A stretch of 64,000 nucleotides of DNA from Endomychus coccineus (lineage: Eukaryota; Arthropoda; Insecta; Coleoptera; Endomychidae): NCBI GenBank assembly GCA_958510875.1, contig OY294068.1, positions 159,872,388-159,936,387 on the forward strand, given 5' to 3'. Below, one piece after another: positions 23,543-33,495 of the stretch. A program made the translations under genes and the position numbers. Below the pieces are notes generated by a model. It was not told the DNA's origin and did no database searches. It worked only from the letters and a program-made list of their open reading frames with translations. Each line of letters begins with the position of its first letter. Position 1 is the stretch's first letter.

Positions 23543-23730
23543 TGTTGTAAATGTGATTCTTGTATTTGATCAATTGTAAAGTGAGATGTTGTGTATTAAG
23601 GTTGGTATGAATGAAAAAGGATAACTATCTAGAGATCTAATGTTTGTGTGAAGTTCTGGTTGACGTTTTGGTGTTCTGTAAATAAAGATCGTATTAATAT
23701 ACTTTGTAACAGATTTTGTCTTATTTAACA
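23543..23730 (+). repeat. 5' LTR of the Copia element
   Basis: Begins TGTTGTAAATGTG and ends TTATTTAACA. I count five substitutions against the 3' LTR (about 97% identity), so the insertion is fairly young. It contains an AATAAA at about 23681. Confidence 0.92.
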
Positions 23731-23766
23731 GATTGTGAGACTTACGTAAATAGTTAAACCAAGACA

Positions 23767-25056
23767 ATGTCAAGCCAAAAGTTCAGTGAAATGTGCGGTG
23801 AGTGAATCGTACTTCGAGGTAGGGAGAATTTTGAGGTATGGAAGTTTCAAAGCAAACATATGCACTAGAGGTATGAAAGAATATGAAAAAAGGAAGTATA
23901 TAGTATGTAATGTAACAGAGAGTGTTTTGAGAAAACTTATAACATGTGAAACCTCTGATGACATGGTAAACAAACTTCAGGCTTTGTATGGAACAGATGT
24001 GGAAGTCAACAATCTACATCTACAAAACAAGTTGTTTACTCTGAAATGCAACGGATCTGAAGTGATCGAATTCTTGGAAGAAGTCGACAACCTAGCCGAT
24101 AAAATTAAAGAAGTTGGAGACAACGTATCTGAAAAACTACTGATCAGTAAAGTATTAAACGGTCTTCCTAAAGAGTATGATTCATTTGTGACGGCCTTCG
24201 AATTTTCTGGAGATCAGACATTCATCAAGCTGAGATCAAAACTAACAGCTAAATCAGAACGACGAAAGAGTAAGCTTCTCGACGAGTTTGAAAATAAGAA
24301 GGAGACTTGCAGAGGAAATGAAAAGGTATTTCTCAGTCAAGCTAATCCAATAATTTGTAATTACTGCAAAAAACCAGGTCATTTGATTAAGGAATGTAGG
24401 ATTCTTAAGGCTTAAAATGAAAAATTAACGTGTTTTAAGTGTCAGAAAGTGGGTCACATATCTAAATATTGCCCTGATGCTGGTGATACCAAGATAAAGT
24501 TTGCTGCTGCAGTTTTTACTGTAAGCACGGATACTGCTTTGAAGTCCAATAAAAAGTGGATAATAGACACAGGTGCCACTAAGCATATGTCGTTTGACCG
24601 TTCATTGTTTGTGAAATATCTAAAAGAAAACAAAAATGTGAGCATGCCTGATGGCCGAATACTGAGTGCTGTTGGATCCGGAGAGATACATTTGTCTACT
24701 GAAAGGGCAAATTTAACCCTAAAAAATGTTTTGCATGTACCAGATTTATTGTGCAACCTAATAGCAACTAAACCCTTTACTGAAAAAGGAGTTGAACTGA
24801 GGGTAAATAATGAACATATAGAATTTATTCTCAAAAATTAAAAATATTAATGAATGCCACACACAATCTCGGACTTTACTTTCTCAACTGTCACAACTTA
24901 GATTCAGATTTGAAGTCTACTTCTAACAACAAAAACTCACAAGAGGATTCAGCGAACTTGACACTGCATGATTGGCACACCGGATCGGACATCAAAATGT
25001 GAGTTTCGTCAGAGACTTTCTGAAAAAATCGGGCATATCGTTTCATGATAAAGACC
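23767..25056 (+). pseudogene. Copia gag-protease, broken
   Basis: An ATG at 23767 opens a frame that stops early; the Gag segment ENFEVWKFQSKHM follows in a shifted frame. The main frame from 23786 has the UBN2-type Gag core (VLRKLITCETSDDMVNKLQ) and zinc knuckle CNYCKKPGHLIKEC, then an in-frame TAA at 24413-24415. The same frame continues with a second knuckle, CFKCQKVGHISKYC, and the aspartic protease motif WIIDTGATKHMS up to 24841. A shift then leads into the pre-integrase segment with LTLHDWHTG near 24960. The N-terminal damage and stop mean it cannot make a normal Gag-Pol. Confidence 0.85.
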
Positions 25057-25701
25057 TGAAAGTTCTAGTGATTCGGACAGTGATGATCATAAGGAACGCG
25101 AAAAGAGAAATCCAAAAAGAGAGTGAAAAATCGCGATTCCAGCTCTAGTGATAGCGACGAAGACCATTCTTCAAAGCGTGGCAGAGATAGCAGTCCAGAG
25201 GTAGAAAGCAAGAGGCACAAAGAATCTAAGAAGAAACGGGATAGTAGCAATGATAAACCGAAGAAGAAAAGACAAAGTTCCGATTCCGAAGACAATAGGA
25301 AATCGAAGAAGAACCGTGCAAGATCGGATTCCTCCGAAAAGCCGAGAAAATCGAGAAAGGACAAGGACGATTCTAGCGATAGCGATCATCCGAAAGGTGA
25401 ACTGAAGAAGAAGGGAAACAATTTGGAGGATTCCGATTCTGAGAAAGAAAAAAACAGGAAACATAGAAAAGATTATAGTTCAGATACCGACGAGGAGCCG
25501 AGCAAGAAACGTAAACAAAAGAAGAAGGTATCCAAGTCTGGCATCGATTCCGATGATGAAGTAGAAAGTAAGAAACGTAAGAAGGATAAGAAACACAAGA
25601 AGAAGAAGAAGCATTCGAAAAAGCATAAGAAACATAAAAAGAAGAAGGCATTACAGTCTGCAAAGTTTTTAAAATTCAGAGAGAAATTAAATCTTGTGTA
25701 A
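25057..25701 (+). CDS. Captured Ser/Asp/Lys-rich coding segment inside Copia
   Basis: A 193-codon open frame ending in TAA at 25699-25701 encodes a highly charged protein. Alternating SSDSDE and KKKR runs are followed by a Lys/His block (HKKKKKHSKKHKKHKKKK) and a short end, SAKFLKFREKLNLV. Upstream the same style of sequence (SSSDSDSDDHKEREKR) continues in another frame back to about 25057, so a one-base shift has occurred near 25105. The frame has no Met codon, so it is a fragment of a longer coding sequence or was made as a fusion to Gag. Composition resembles nuclear, splicing-associated host proteins, not a retrotransposon domain. I do not recognise the exact gene. No intron is visible, consistent with capture through RNA. 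Confidence 0.6.
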
Positions 25702-25752
25702 ATAATTGTGTTCATTTTGTTTGCTCAAGTAATTTTTACCATTGAGGGGGAA

Positions 25753-25940
25753 TGTTGTAAATGTGATTCTTGTATTTGGTCAATGGTAAAGTGAGATGTT
25801 GTGTATTAAGGTTGGTATGAATGAAAAAGGATAACTATTTAGAGATCTAATGTTTGTGTGAAGTTCTGGTTGACGTTTTGGTGTTCTGTAAATAAAGATC
25901 GTATAAATAAACTTTGTAACAGATTTTGTCTTATTTAACA
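25753..25940 (+). repeat. 3' LTR of the Copia element
   Basis: Near-identical to the 5' LTR, directly preceded by the purine tract and followed by the GGAAC duplication. Confidence 0.92.
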
Positions 25941-26089
25941 GGAACAGATCGGAAGCGATCTACAAAACCCTAATGAAAGACGTTAAATTATACTCTATGT
26001 AACATTCAAATATTCTACATGATGTATTTGACAACTCTATGTTTCATACTGATACCTTCTATTATGTTGGCTTTCGAAATAGAATAGCA

Positions 26090-26645
26090 TTGGTTTGACA
26101 GATGCAGTTTGTGTACAAAATTCGGATCATTTTGTTCGTTATTGTTCATCCTTCTGCTGGAGTTTCATGCGGAAAAAGAACGCCTTCTATTTATTTTGCA
26201 ACATGAATGAGTATTTTATGAATTTGAATGCACAGAACGCTGAAAGAAACGGTATTAACAAGAACTCAATGTTAAAAAAAAATTTGATCCCTTTTCATTA
26301 GAAGAATCAAAGTTTCATGTGAATCCAGAAGATTTTGCTACAGTAACAAATAAAGAAATTGTTAGTTATCTGGTACTTACCACTAGCTATTATAATAATC
26401 AACAAATGAAAGGATTCAAAAGTTTAAACGCATTCAAGTACTTTGATGCTGGATTTGTTAGCGAGTGTAGCGTATTGAAAGTAGAAGACAACATAGCTGT
26501 TGTGGGAGAGGTAAGAGTATTCTAATGAAGAAAAGGGAATTTTGAATACAGATATACAATTTTACAAGTGAAACATTTTGGGAGAATGAATCTGTCGCCA
26601 TTCAAATTATGGACTTTGTGCAACGACGATGGAAGTGTAAACATA
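26090..26645 (+). pseudogene. Fragment of a YqaJ/SWIM-associated N-terminal domain
   Basis: The frame at 26290-26511 reads FDPFSLEESKFHVNPEDF, then IVSYLVLTTSYYNNQQMKGF and KSLNAFKYFDAGFVSEC. This matches the pattern (yLv..tS.y...q.k..KSLeA...f..G.V) at the N-terminus of arthropod proteins that carry SWIM zinc fingers or YqaJ recombinase domains, many of them transposon-related. It ends at a donor-like GAG|GTAAGAG at about 26511. A second segment, HFGRMNLSPFKLWTLCNDDG (26573-26632), continues the family pattern, but the junction is off by one base. A nine-A run at 26274-26282 marks a likely frameshift upstream. The catalytic part is not present. Confidence 0.4.
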
Positions 26646-26649
26646 CTTG

Positions 26650-27580
26650 TACGCTTATGATTTTTAGAATAGATTTGAATGTTTAAGTCAACATTTTTAT
26701 GAAAATAAAACTTACCTACTTTAGTTACTTTTTTATATTTTGAGGACTGCTTCGTTTAAAATTGGCTTTTTTCTTTGGAATAAAAGAAAATAAGTAAATT
26801 GTCCTCTCATTTATTTTTAACTTCTCTTTATAGTGTTACAATGAGGGGACATAAATTTGAAGTGCACAAGATACAGTCAATATTTCATCTAAAAGAGGGT
26901 ATCAGCAATTCAATTGGCATAGGACCACAAATAATTTTATATTTCTGCCTTATCATACCAATGATTCTCTCCACATGTGCTAAGGATATGGTTTCTGCCA
27001 AGTCAACGGGATGCAACTGATTCTTACATGTAATATATGATGGAATTTTAACTGAAGTCTTAAATAACTATACCTACAAATTTTTTGATATCCTTGCAGT
27101 GTATTTCCTATTAAATATTTTATAGTTTCCTTATGTTTACGCGTCGGCTGCAAGGAGCAAATCAGAGGATGTCTCATATCATATTTTAATTCAAAGCAAT
27201 CATTGATAATTGTATTTTCATAAGGACTTTCTTTCTTCAAAATACTGTGGCATTGCATTCAAAAGTACTTATCGTTCTGGTCAAATGATTAAGCTTTTAA
27301 TCACAGATATACAAGATCAATAATATTTTTAAAGGGTGTCAAGGAAGTGGAAGAATTTATTTTAAATCGACATGCAATTTCTTTGTAATCTAAATTCAAT
27401 TGGAGCTTCACTAACGTCATTAAAAGCTGTGGACAAAATAATAATAATTTTTCGAAGGTTTACTCTCATCACCAGAGTCCAACTAGAATTTGTATGGAGG
27501 ATCACAAACAAATCTTTACCAGAGTCTTTACAGTTATATTATAACTTTTTTTTTTATAACATTCACTCTCTTATTGCTGC
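26650..27580. other. No gene recognised
   Basis: Short open frames on both strands show no family features. No repeat detected. Confidence 0.4.
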
Positions 27581-27582
27581 AT

Positions 27583-28290
27583 TCATCTTGAAAGTTTTGC
27601 ATACAGTGTGGAGTCCTTGTCATTTTTCCATCCCATTGTGCAGAGGTGTTTGTTGCATGGGGCGTGTCCGGTCAGGAATGCAACAAGATTCCGTATATCT
27701 TGTCTGCTGAACGTCAGCAGATTTTTCGCTCGTAGCTGCTGGAGATCTCCCATCAGTCGCTTGGAGTGCGACATATGGAGCAGTTCTCTCCAGTAGGCAC
27801 GGTGCTCTATCTCGAGCCATTTTTGGATTATCGATTTCGCTATGGCATGAGAAATGCCACAGGTTGGTCCAATCCATGGTTTTTCCGCCCCCGCTTTAGC
27901 GAGTGCGACGGCAGTTTCAGTCCCTTCTCGTTTGATTTCCTCAGACTCCCACACGAGTGTTACTCTATTGGGGTTCATAACTAGTGCCGTTAGTTCTTTA
28001 ACACAATCAAGTACACATTGTGAGGTGATTGTGTATGACTTTAAGGCCTAAAGCATTGTCAGGTTGCTCACTATGATTGTGATTTGCTTATTCTCATAGG
28101 GTTTCTCCCTCATAATTCGAGCACATGTTGTAATTGCAACTATTTTTGCTTTGAATTCTGTCGCAAAAGTTCCTAGGTTCAAAGAAATTCTTTCCCCTTG
28201 GTCCGTTTTCTCGACTATTCCAGCACCCGTACTTTTTTCCGTCTTGGTGCCTCCGGTAAGTCATATGGAATCACCTGGTATCATATGAGG
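27583..28290 (-). mobile_element. LINE remnant, RNase H domain
   Basis: On the minus strand the translation runs through a decayed RNase H domain. A GAGIVEKT-like start lies near 28230, then FATEFKAKIVAITTCARIM near 28130, then VTLVWESEEI and ALAKAGAEKPWIGP from about 27970 to 27860. LTFSRQDIRNLVAFLTGHAP and NKHLCTMG follow at the end. This is the usual end of Jockey/R1-type LINE ORF2. Several stops and frame changes are present upstream of 27978. Confidence 0.7.
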
Positions 28291-28537
28291 ATTCCCAGTG
28301 TTATTCCGTCCATTTTATTATACTGACATCTGCTGTCAAAGGGACCATCAAAATATGCCACAGAGTAAACGCATAAAATAGTTTGTTTTCATATCGATGA
28401 CAATGAGAATTTATAACCAGAAAAACATAGTTGTCATTATGGTTATATAAAATTCTATAATTCCTTTTGAAAGACTGAAGATGGAAGCCAAAAATCCCAC
28501 TCGATACGGGGCTACCGCGCTCAAAAACAGCAATAAT

Positions 28538-28640
28538 ATAAAGCTGACGGTAGGTGGACAAAGATGGCTACGACTACACATAGTGTAAAAGATGTACACT
28601 ATGTACATCTCCATCTTCATTCACTTACCGTTAGCTTTAT
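28538..28640. repeat. Miniature inverted-repeat element
   Basis: Arms of about 45 bp, starting ATAAAGCT(G/A)ACGGTA, face each other with a short loop. The ends lie next to TA, compatible with a Tc1/mariner-type TA target. About 103 bp in total and noncoding. Confidence 0.65.
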
Positions 28641-30990
28641 AAAAATGGATCTGAAGAGAAGTATCAGATTCGGTGATCCAGAATTTGAAGAGACAATGCG
28701 ATATAATGAAGCAAAAAACTTCAGAAATATAGCAAATGTGTTCTAGATTCTAGGTCTCATGACAGAAGTCAACAATTGTCTGACTACCGTGAAAACGTGT
28801 GCAATCGTTGCAAGTGATATTCCTAATTGTTATTACTAATATTCATTGAGATAAGAGTGAATATATTAAAAGTATATTCTCTTAGCACAAATTGCTGTAT
28901 TTTAAAAGGGTGCTGCTATACCCCATGTATCCATTTTCTTCCGCAACGCTTAAGTCTACATTCGGTTAATAAAATATTGCAAGAAACAATGGCTCTTGAG
29001 TTTATTCAATTTTGTGTAAATATTTATACATTTAGCCTAGATAATTACATCATATAATGTCTATATTTCAAATGTGAAGAATCATATGATTTGCGATGAA
29101 ATAGATTTAAAGTGGAGATACAACAATAATGTGATGCTCCCATTTTGTTCTTATTCTCTGAACTAAAGATAATATTTATCCTACAATTGAAATACTAAAT
29201 TGATATACAGTTTAGTATTTTGACCTTGATCTGGTTTCCGAGGACGAAGAAATTATTATGTTTTCATCATTTTTAACGTGCTAAAAAATATTATGTTTAT
29301 CTGCTTATTCTCCAGTAGTTATAAATACATAAGAAATATAGTTTGCTGTTGCCACCGAGTTGCAAAACCTTTTTGATAATAAAAAAAGGGCATCTGCATT
29401 TTCGGAATAATGCTGAGCCTAGGCCTAGACTAGGAATGTTGGGCCTTTATTACATTATAATATTGTTACATTATATATAAATTCGAATTCGTATTTTTCG
29501 TTTGATTTGGCTACTGGTAATAAGCTTTAAAATCAAGAAAGAGTGACAAATCGTGGTTCATTGCTCACTTAAAACATACAGAAGACAGAATGTCAAATTT
29601 GTTAAAAAAAACGAAAAGTAGTGAAGCTCATATACCTACGTTCCAAAACGAATTAAAGTACCTACCTAGCGTTTAGATGTATCGAACTCCACCATCAATA
29701 ATGTAAACTTGTAAAGATAAACTAACTGAACTTTTTTCCTCAACAGTCACGACTGTAAAAGCTTTTTCTTCTGATAGGCAAACGTTCAAACAAAGAGAAA
29801 CATTATATTGTTATATTAAATAATTTATTCTGGCGCAATTAAAATATATAATTATTATTTATCACGTGTTCAAATTTTTAAGAATTTATCTATTCGGCAA
29901 AGGAATGAAAAAAAGTACGTATTTCTAATAAACTTCGTTTTTATTAAGCAAAACGTGACATGTTTCACTACACGGTTGTTTAATAAAAATGAAGTTTGTG
30001 GAAATTTAAAACAAGCGTATTTTTAATTAAAACTATAGATATGAAAATTCAACGAGTAAGCACCAAAACCATCCAAAGTACGTATATCCTCTTAATCATC
30101 AAATTCATCTTCTCTTAAATCGTAAATATAGACTTAGGCTTTCAATCCGCTATATACATCTAGAAACAGAAGTAAATTTTTTAATATTAGCTTCACAAGA
30201 AATTATAGAAGCCATAAGTGATATCACATCAGGAAGATTCATATGTTAGAATTTCAGCAATTATTATTAATTTGATAAATCCGAATCATAGTGAAAAGTT
30301 TGTTTTAAAAATCATCACAGACGAATTTATGACAAATTTTGGATGTGATGCTTTAAAGAGACGTCAAACAAATCGATTTAGAGTTTAGATAATATATATT
30401 TCATTCACTCATATGAACCCAATAAAAATTGCCAATACTCATGAATGTGTGGAATATAGTAAGAGCATTTTAGGGAAAATTTACATATATTGAAGAACTC
30501 GTCAAACATACAAACAACGTAGAAATTTACTTAGAAATCCAAAAAGTAGGCACAGTAAAGTGGATGGAGCATTCAATAATTCAAACATTCGTCACTCATC
30601 CTATTGATGCAAAAAGTAACCATTCCAGTCCATAGAGAGGAAAAGAAATATGCTAATTAAAGCTCTGATTAAAGGTACAGAGTAAGGTTGATGGGTCTAT
30701 ACCGTCATTAAACATTATGCATTAATGTATCATACCTAACTTTTAACTGAACTACTCGGACTATGTACAATAGAGATCTTGGTTTGAATACAAATAGGAA
30801 GTTAAAACGCTTCAATGTTCCGTGAACAGTAGATCTCAAATCCACATCCGCTACGTCAAACAAAAGTGACAACTATTTTAGTCATGTTGCTGCTATAAAT
30901 TGCTGCTGCATTCTACCTATTATTCTAGGTAAGGTTCGTATTTGAACTTGGCGCCATTAATACGACTTGTGCGCATAACGATATTCCATC
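28641..30990. other. No gene recognised; one small hairpin
   Basis: Long AT-rich stretch. The only structure noted is an imperfect hairpin at 29930-29997 with arms of about 27 bp containing TTTTTATTAA. No coding segment could be supported. Confidence 0.45.
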
Positions 30991-30992
30991 TG

Positions 30993-31000
30993 TATTTATA
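30993..31000 (+). promoter_or_regulatory. TATA box of the secreted-peptide gene
   Basis: TATTTATA lies about 125 bp upstream of the ATG at 31122 and about 30 bp upstream of an initiator-like TCTCAACA at 31028-31035, the usual spacing for an insect core promoter. Confidence 0.4.
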
Positions 31001-31121
31001 TTTAGCGAACCGCTTCACCCGGCACAATCTCAACAAACTCGAAGCACGATCGAACGAAGTTAACTCTGCTATACCTTCACTTCAATAACAAACTAATAAC
31101 TTTTGTGATAAATAATTCAAA

Positions 31122-31581
31122 ATGAAAGTGACATTTTCTGTGATATTCTGTCTAGCAATGGCTTTTGCTGCTGTTCTTGCTTTCCCAGGTAAGTGTTCAT
31201 ATATATTTTATTCGTAGACACTAACTACCTGTGTGATATTCCATTGGGGCACATCCTCTTGTTATTCAGTTGTTCTTGTTACGTTCCTTAATTAGTAAAG
31301 TTAATTAAGTTCAACCTAGCAGCAAAAATATGCGTATTAATTTAGCTTCATTGATTTCTTTCTGAAACAACGTTTTTCTTCAATGCCGTAACCAGTTTAA
31401 TCATAAGGATTAAAACAAGAGTGCATTAGTTGATGTTAAGCTTGATCTATGCTGTTCAGGATACCTGAATGTTTGTTCAGTATCAGGAAAAAATTGGAAA
31501 TTATCTTCACCAAATACTCACATATCACGTCCTAGATGTAATCCTGAGAATAATATTTTGAGATGCAATACATTTATGTAA
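31122..31581 (+). CDS. Small secreted peptide gene (exon 2 tentative)
   Basis: Exon 1 (31122-31188) encodes a textbook signal peptide: Met-Lys start, hydrophobic core SVIFCLAMAFAAVLA, then FP, ending in a perfect CAG|GTAAGT donor in phase 1. This is typical of insect secreted peptides such as immune effectors or small cuticle or venom proteins. A candidate second exon at 31460-31581 follows TGCTGTTCAG. It keeps phase and reads YLNVCSVSGKNWKLSS, ends RCNTFM, and has a TAA at 31579-31581, giving a 62-residue precursor with three Cys in the mature part. The exon 1 call is strong. Exon 2 is uncertain: a 40-codon open stretch could arise by chance, and the true exon may be elsewhere. Confidence 0.5.
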
Positions 31582-31589
31582 GCTAGTAA

Positions 31590-33060
31590 ACTGTTGAACA
31601 AAAATGTTACATCTTTTCTTGAGAATATTCATAAATTTTCTATAATGATACACTAACTTGGTTCAAATATAGTGAATATGTAAAATGTAAAACTAGTAGG
31701 TAATAATAAGAAATCTAATTTTCTACATATTAATCGTTGGATTCGTAAATCGTAAATGCTACCCCATGTCGAGGTAAAATTCATTTTAAAGTTAATAAAA
31801 TTTAACAAACCTCAGGACTATTAGAAACAACAACACATTGAAATTGAATTCTATTAAAAAATAAAGGCACATTCTGCAATCAAGATTCAGTGAAATAACC
31901 CAATTTTAACTAACCGGAAGTTCAAGATAAGCTCTCCCTCATTATTATATTTAAACACGGAAAAAGTTATATGCGATAATGTATGGAATTAATTACCTAT
32001 GCTATCAGACATTTCTGGTGATTAGATACGTACATCAGACAGAACTTTCAGAATTTGGAGTATTAAACTCAAATTTAGAAAAAAAACCTGCTGGGAATTT
32101 CACTGACGGCAGTGTATATATTTTGTGTAAACTTCTTTTTGTTAGTTTACTGAAATAATACAGACGATTATTATTATTATTATTCAATTTACAATTAATG
32201 CTGGCAAACTGTTTTACCACACTGACATTCTCAAAGCTAGGAGTTATGAACTAAACCTAAATCTGAAATAATGTGCTGAAATATTAGAAATCAATCTGAA
32301 TGTGGATGTGGAATGAGGGATGGTGTAGACAATGATTTGGGTGAGAGTTTATTCACAAAAGTGGTGAATTATAGGTTCCTTTCGATTTGGTCATTTAATG
32401 TTACTATTGCTTTTGGAATGTTTTAAAATTTCTATTCCTCCCAGGATATTGAATTTATGTCCTTTTTCCTGAATGCCAATAATATTGGGATTAAGAGAAA
32501 TTGTGATCATGTTCCAATAGGTGATTAAGGTCCTCTTTTTTGAACCTGTAACTCCTCAAATGTTCGTGAACCCTTACACTGGAACTGAGTTCAATTTGTC
32601 CGACGTGCAAATTATTAGTTTTTTTTAGATTTTGAATTATTAATAAATGAATAAAGATTATTTGTTGTTTTAAAGGCGACGTTGTTGTTCTGGTCTTTAA
32701 GAGATTGAAATATGTTTAGCTAAATATGTTAAAATGCGAAATTTGATTTGGTATTATTGTTAATCCGAGTATAAATTAGATTTAAATGGTGTTTATTTTT
32801 AAAGTTTTTTTATTTATCATCTTGTAGTTTGCAAGTGCCGTAATAAACATGAAAATGAATTCAGAATTCGAAATTACGAATACGGCGAGCTTGTAGTTTA
32901 CACAGTGGCTTCGCTTATCGCGAGTTTCTCAAAAACAAAAATGCTGACAGATTTTTTTTATTGTATTTACAAGAGCAAGGCGAAAAATCACTGAAATATG
33001 AAACAGATGGCGCCACAATCGAAAATCACATGTGACATTTGTGATGTACCATCTTTAACT
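31590..33060. other. No feature recognised
   Basis: Downstream of the peptide gene candidate. An AATAAA lies at about 31793. No coding or repeat feature is evident before the mariner copy. Confidence 0.4.
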
Positions 33061-33495
33061 AGAACGCATTAAAATTTTCATAGTGATATGTCATTCAGTT
33101 CTGTTTTGACACCCATCCAAAGCAAGCAACCATGGAAAAAAGTGAATCTCATGTCTTGATTAAACATTATTTCTTGCGCTTGTTAAACATTATGAGGACT
33201 CTTCACCATCGATTGGAACGATTCACAAGTGGTTTACTGATTTCAGTTGTGGTAGTACGACCACAAAGGACGCCGACCATTCTGGTCGTCTATTTGAAGT
33301 TACAACGCCAGAAATCATCGATAAACTCTATGGTATCATATTGGACGTTCGGCGAATTAAACTGCACGAGATTGCTGAGGTTGTGAGCATCTCAACCGAA
33401 CGGGTTTTGCATAAATTTTTGAATATTAAAAAGCTATCTGTCAGATAGGTCTATATCGCAGGCGCCCCCACTTGCTCCAAATTAAAAAAAAATTA

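Larger units (their letters stand above)
23543..25940 (+). mobile_element. Copia-type LTR retrotransposon with captured segment
   Basis: Two 188-bp LTRs starting TG and ending CA are flanked by a perfect 5-bp duplication, GGAAC, at 23538-23542 and 25941-25945. The interior encodes Gag, two zinc knuckles, the protease and part of the pre-integrase domain, in the order of Ty1/Copia elements. Integrase, reverse transcriptase and RNase H are absent. Their place is taken by about 0.65 kb encoding a Ser/Asp/Lys-rich protein. A purine-rich tract (GAGGGGGAA) precedes the 3' LTR, as needed for plus-strand priming. A primer-binding site was not assigned. Confidence 0.9.

Noticed and set aside
25065..25715. 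Minus-strand frames rich in Leu, Phe and Ser opposite the captured Copia segment
   Set aside because: They are the complement of a repetitive Lys/Ser/Asp coding sequence.
26799..27258. Short frames on both strands
   Set aside because: No domain, splice pattern or repeat support; likely chance.
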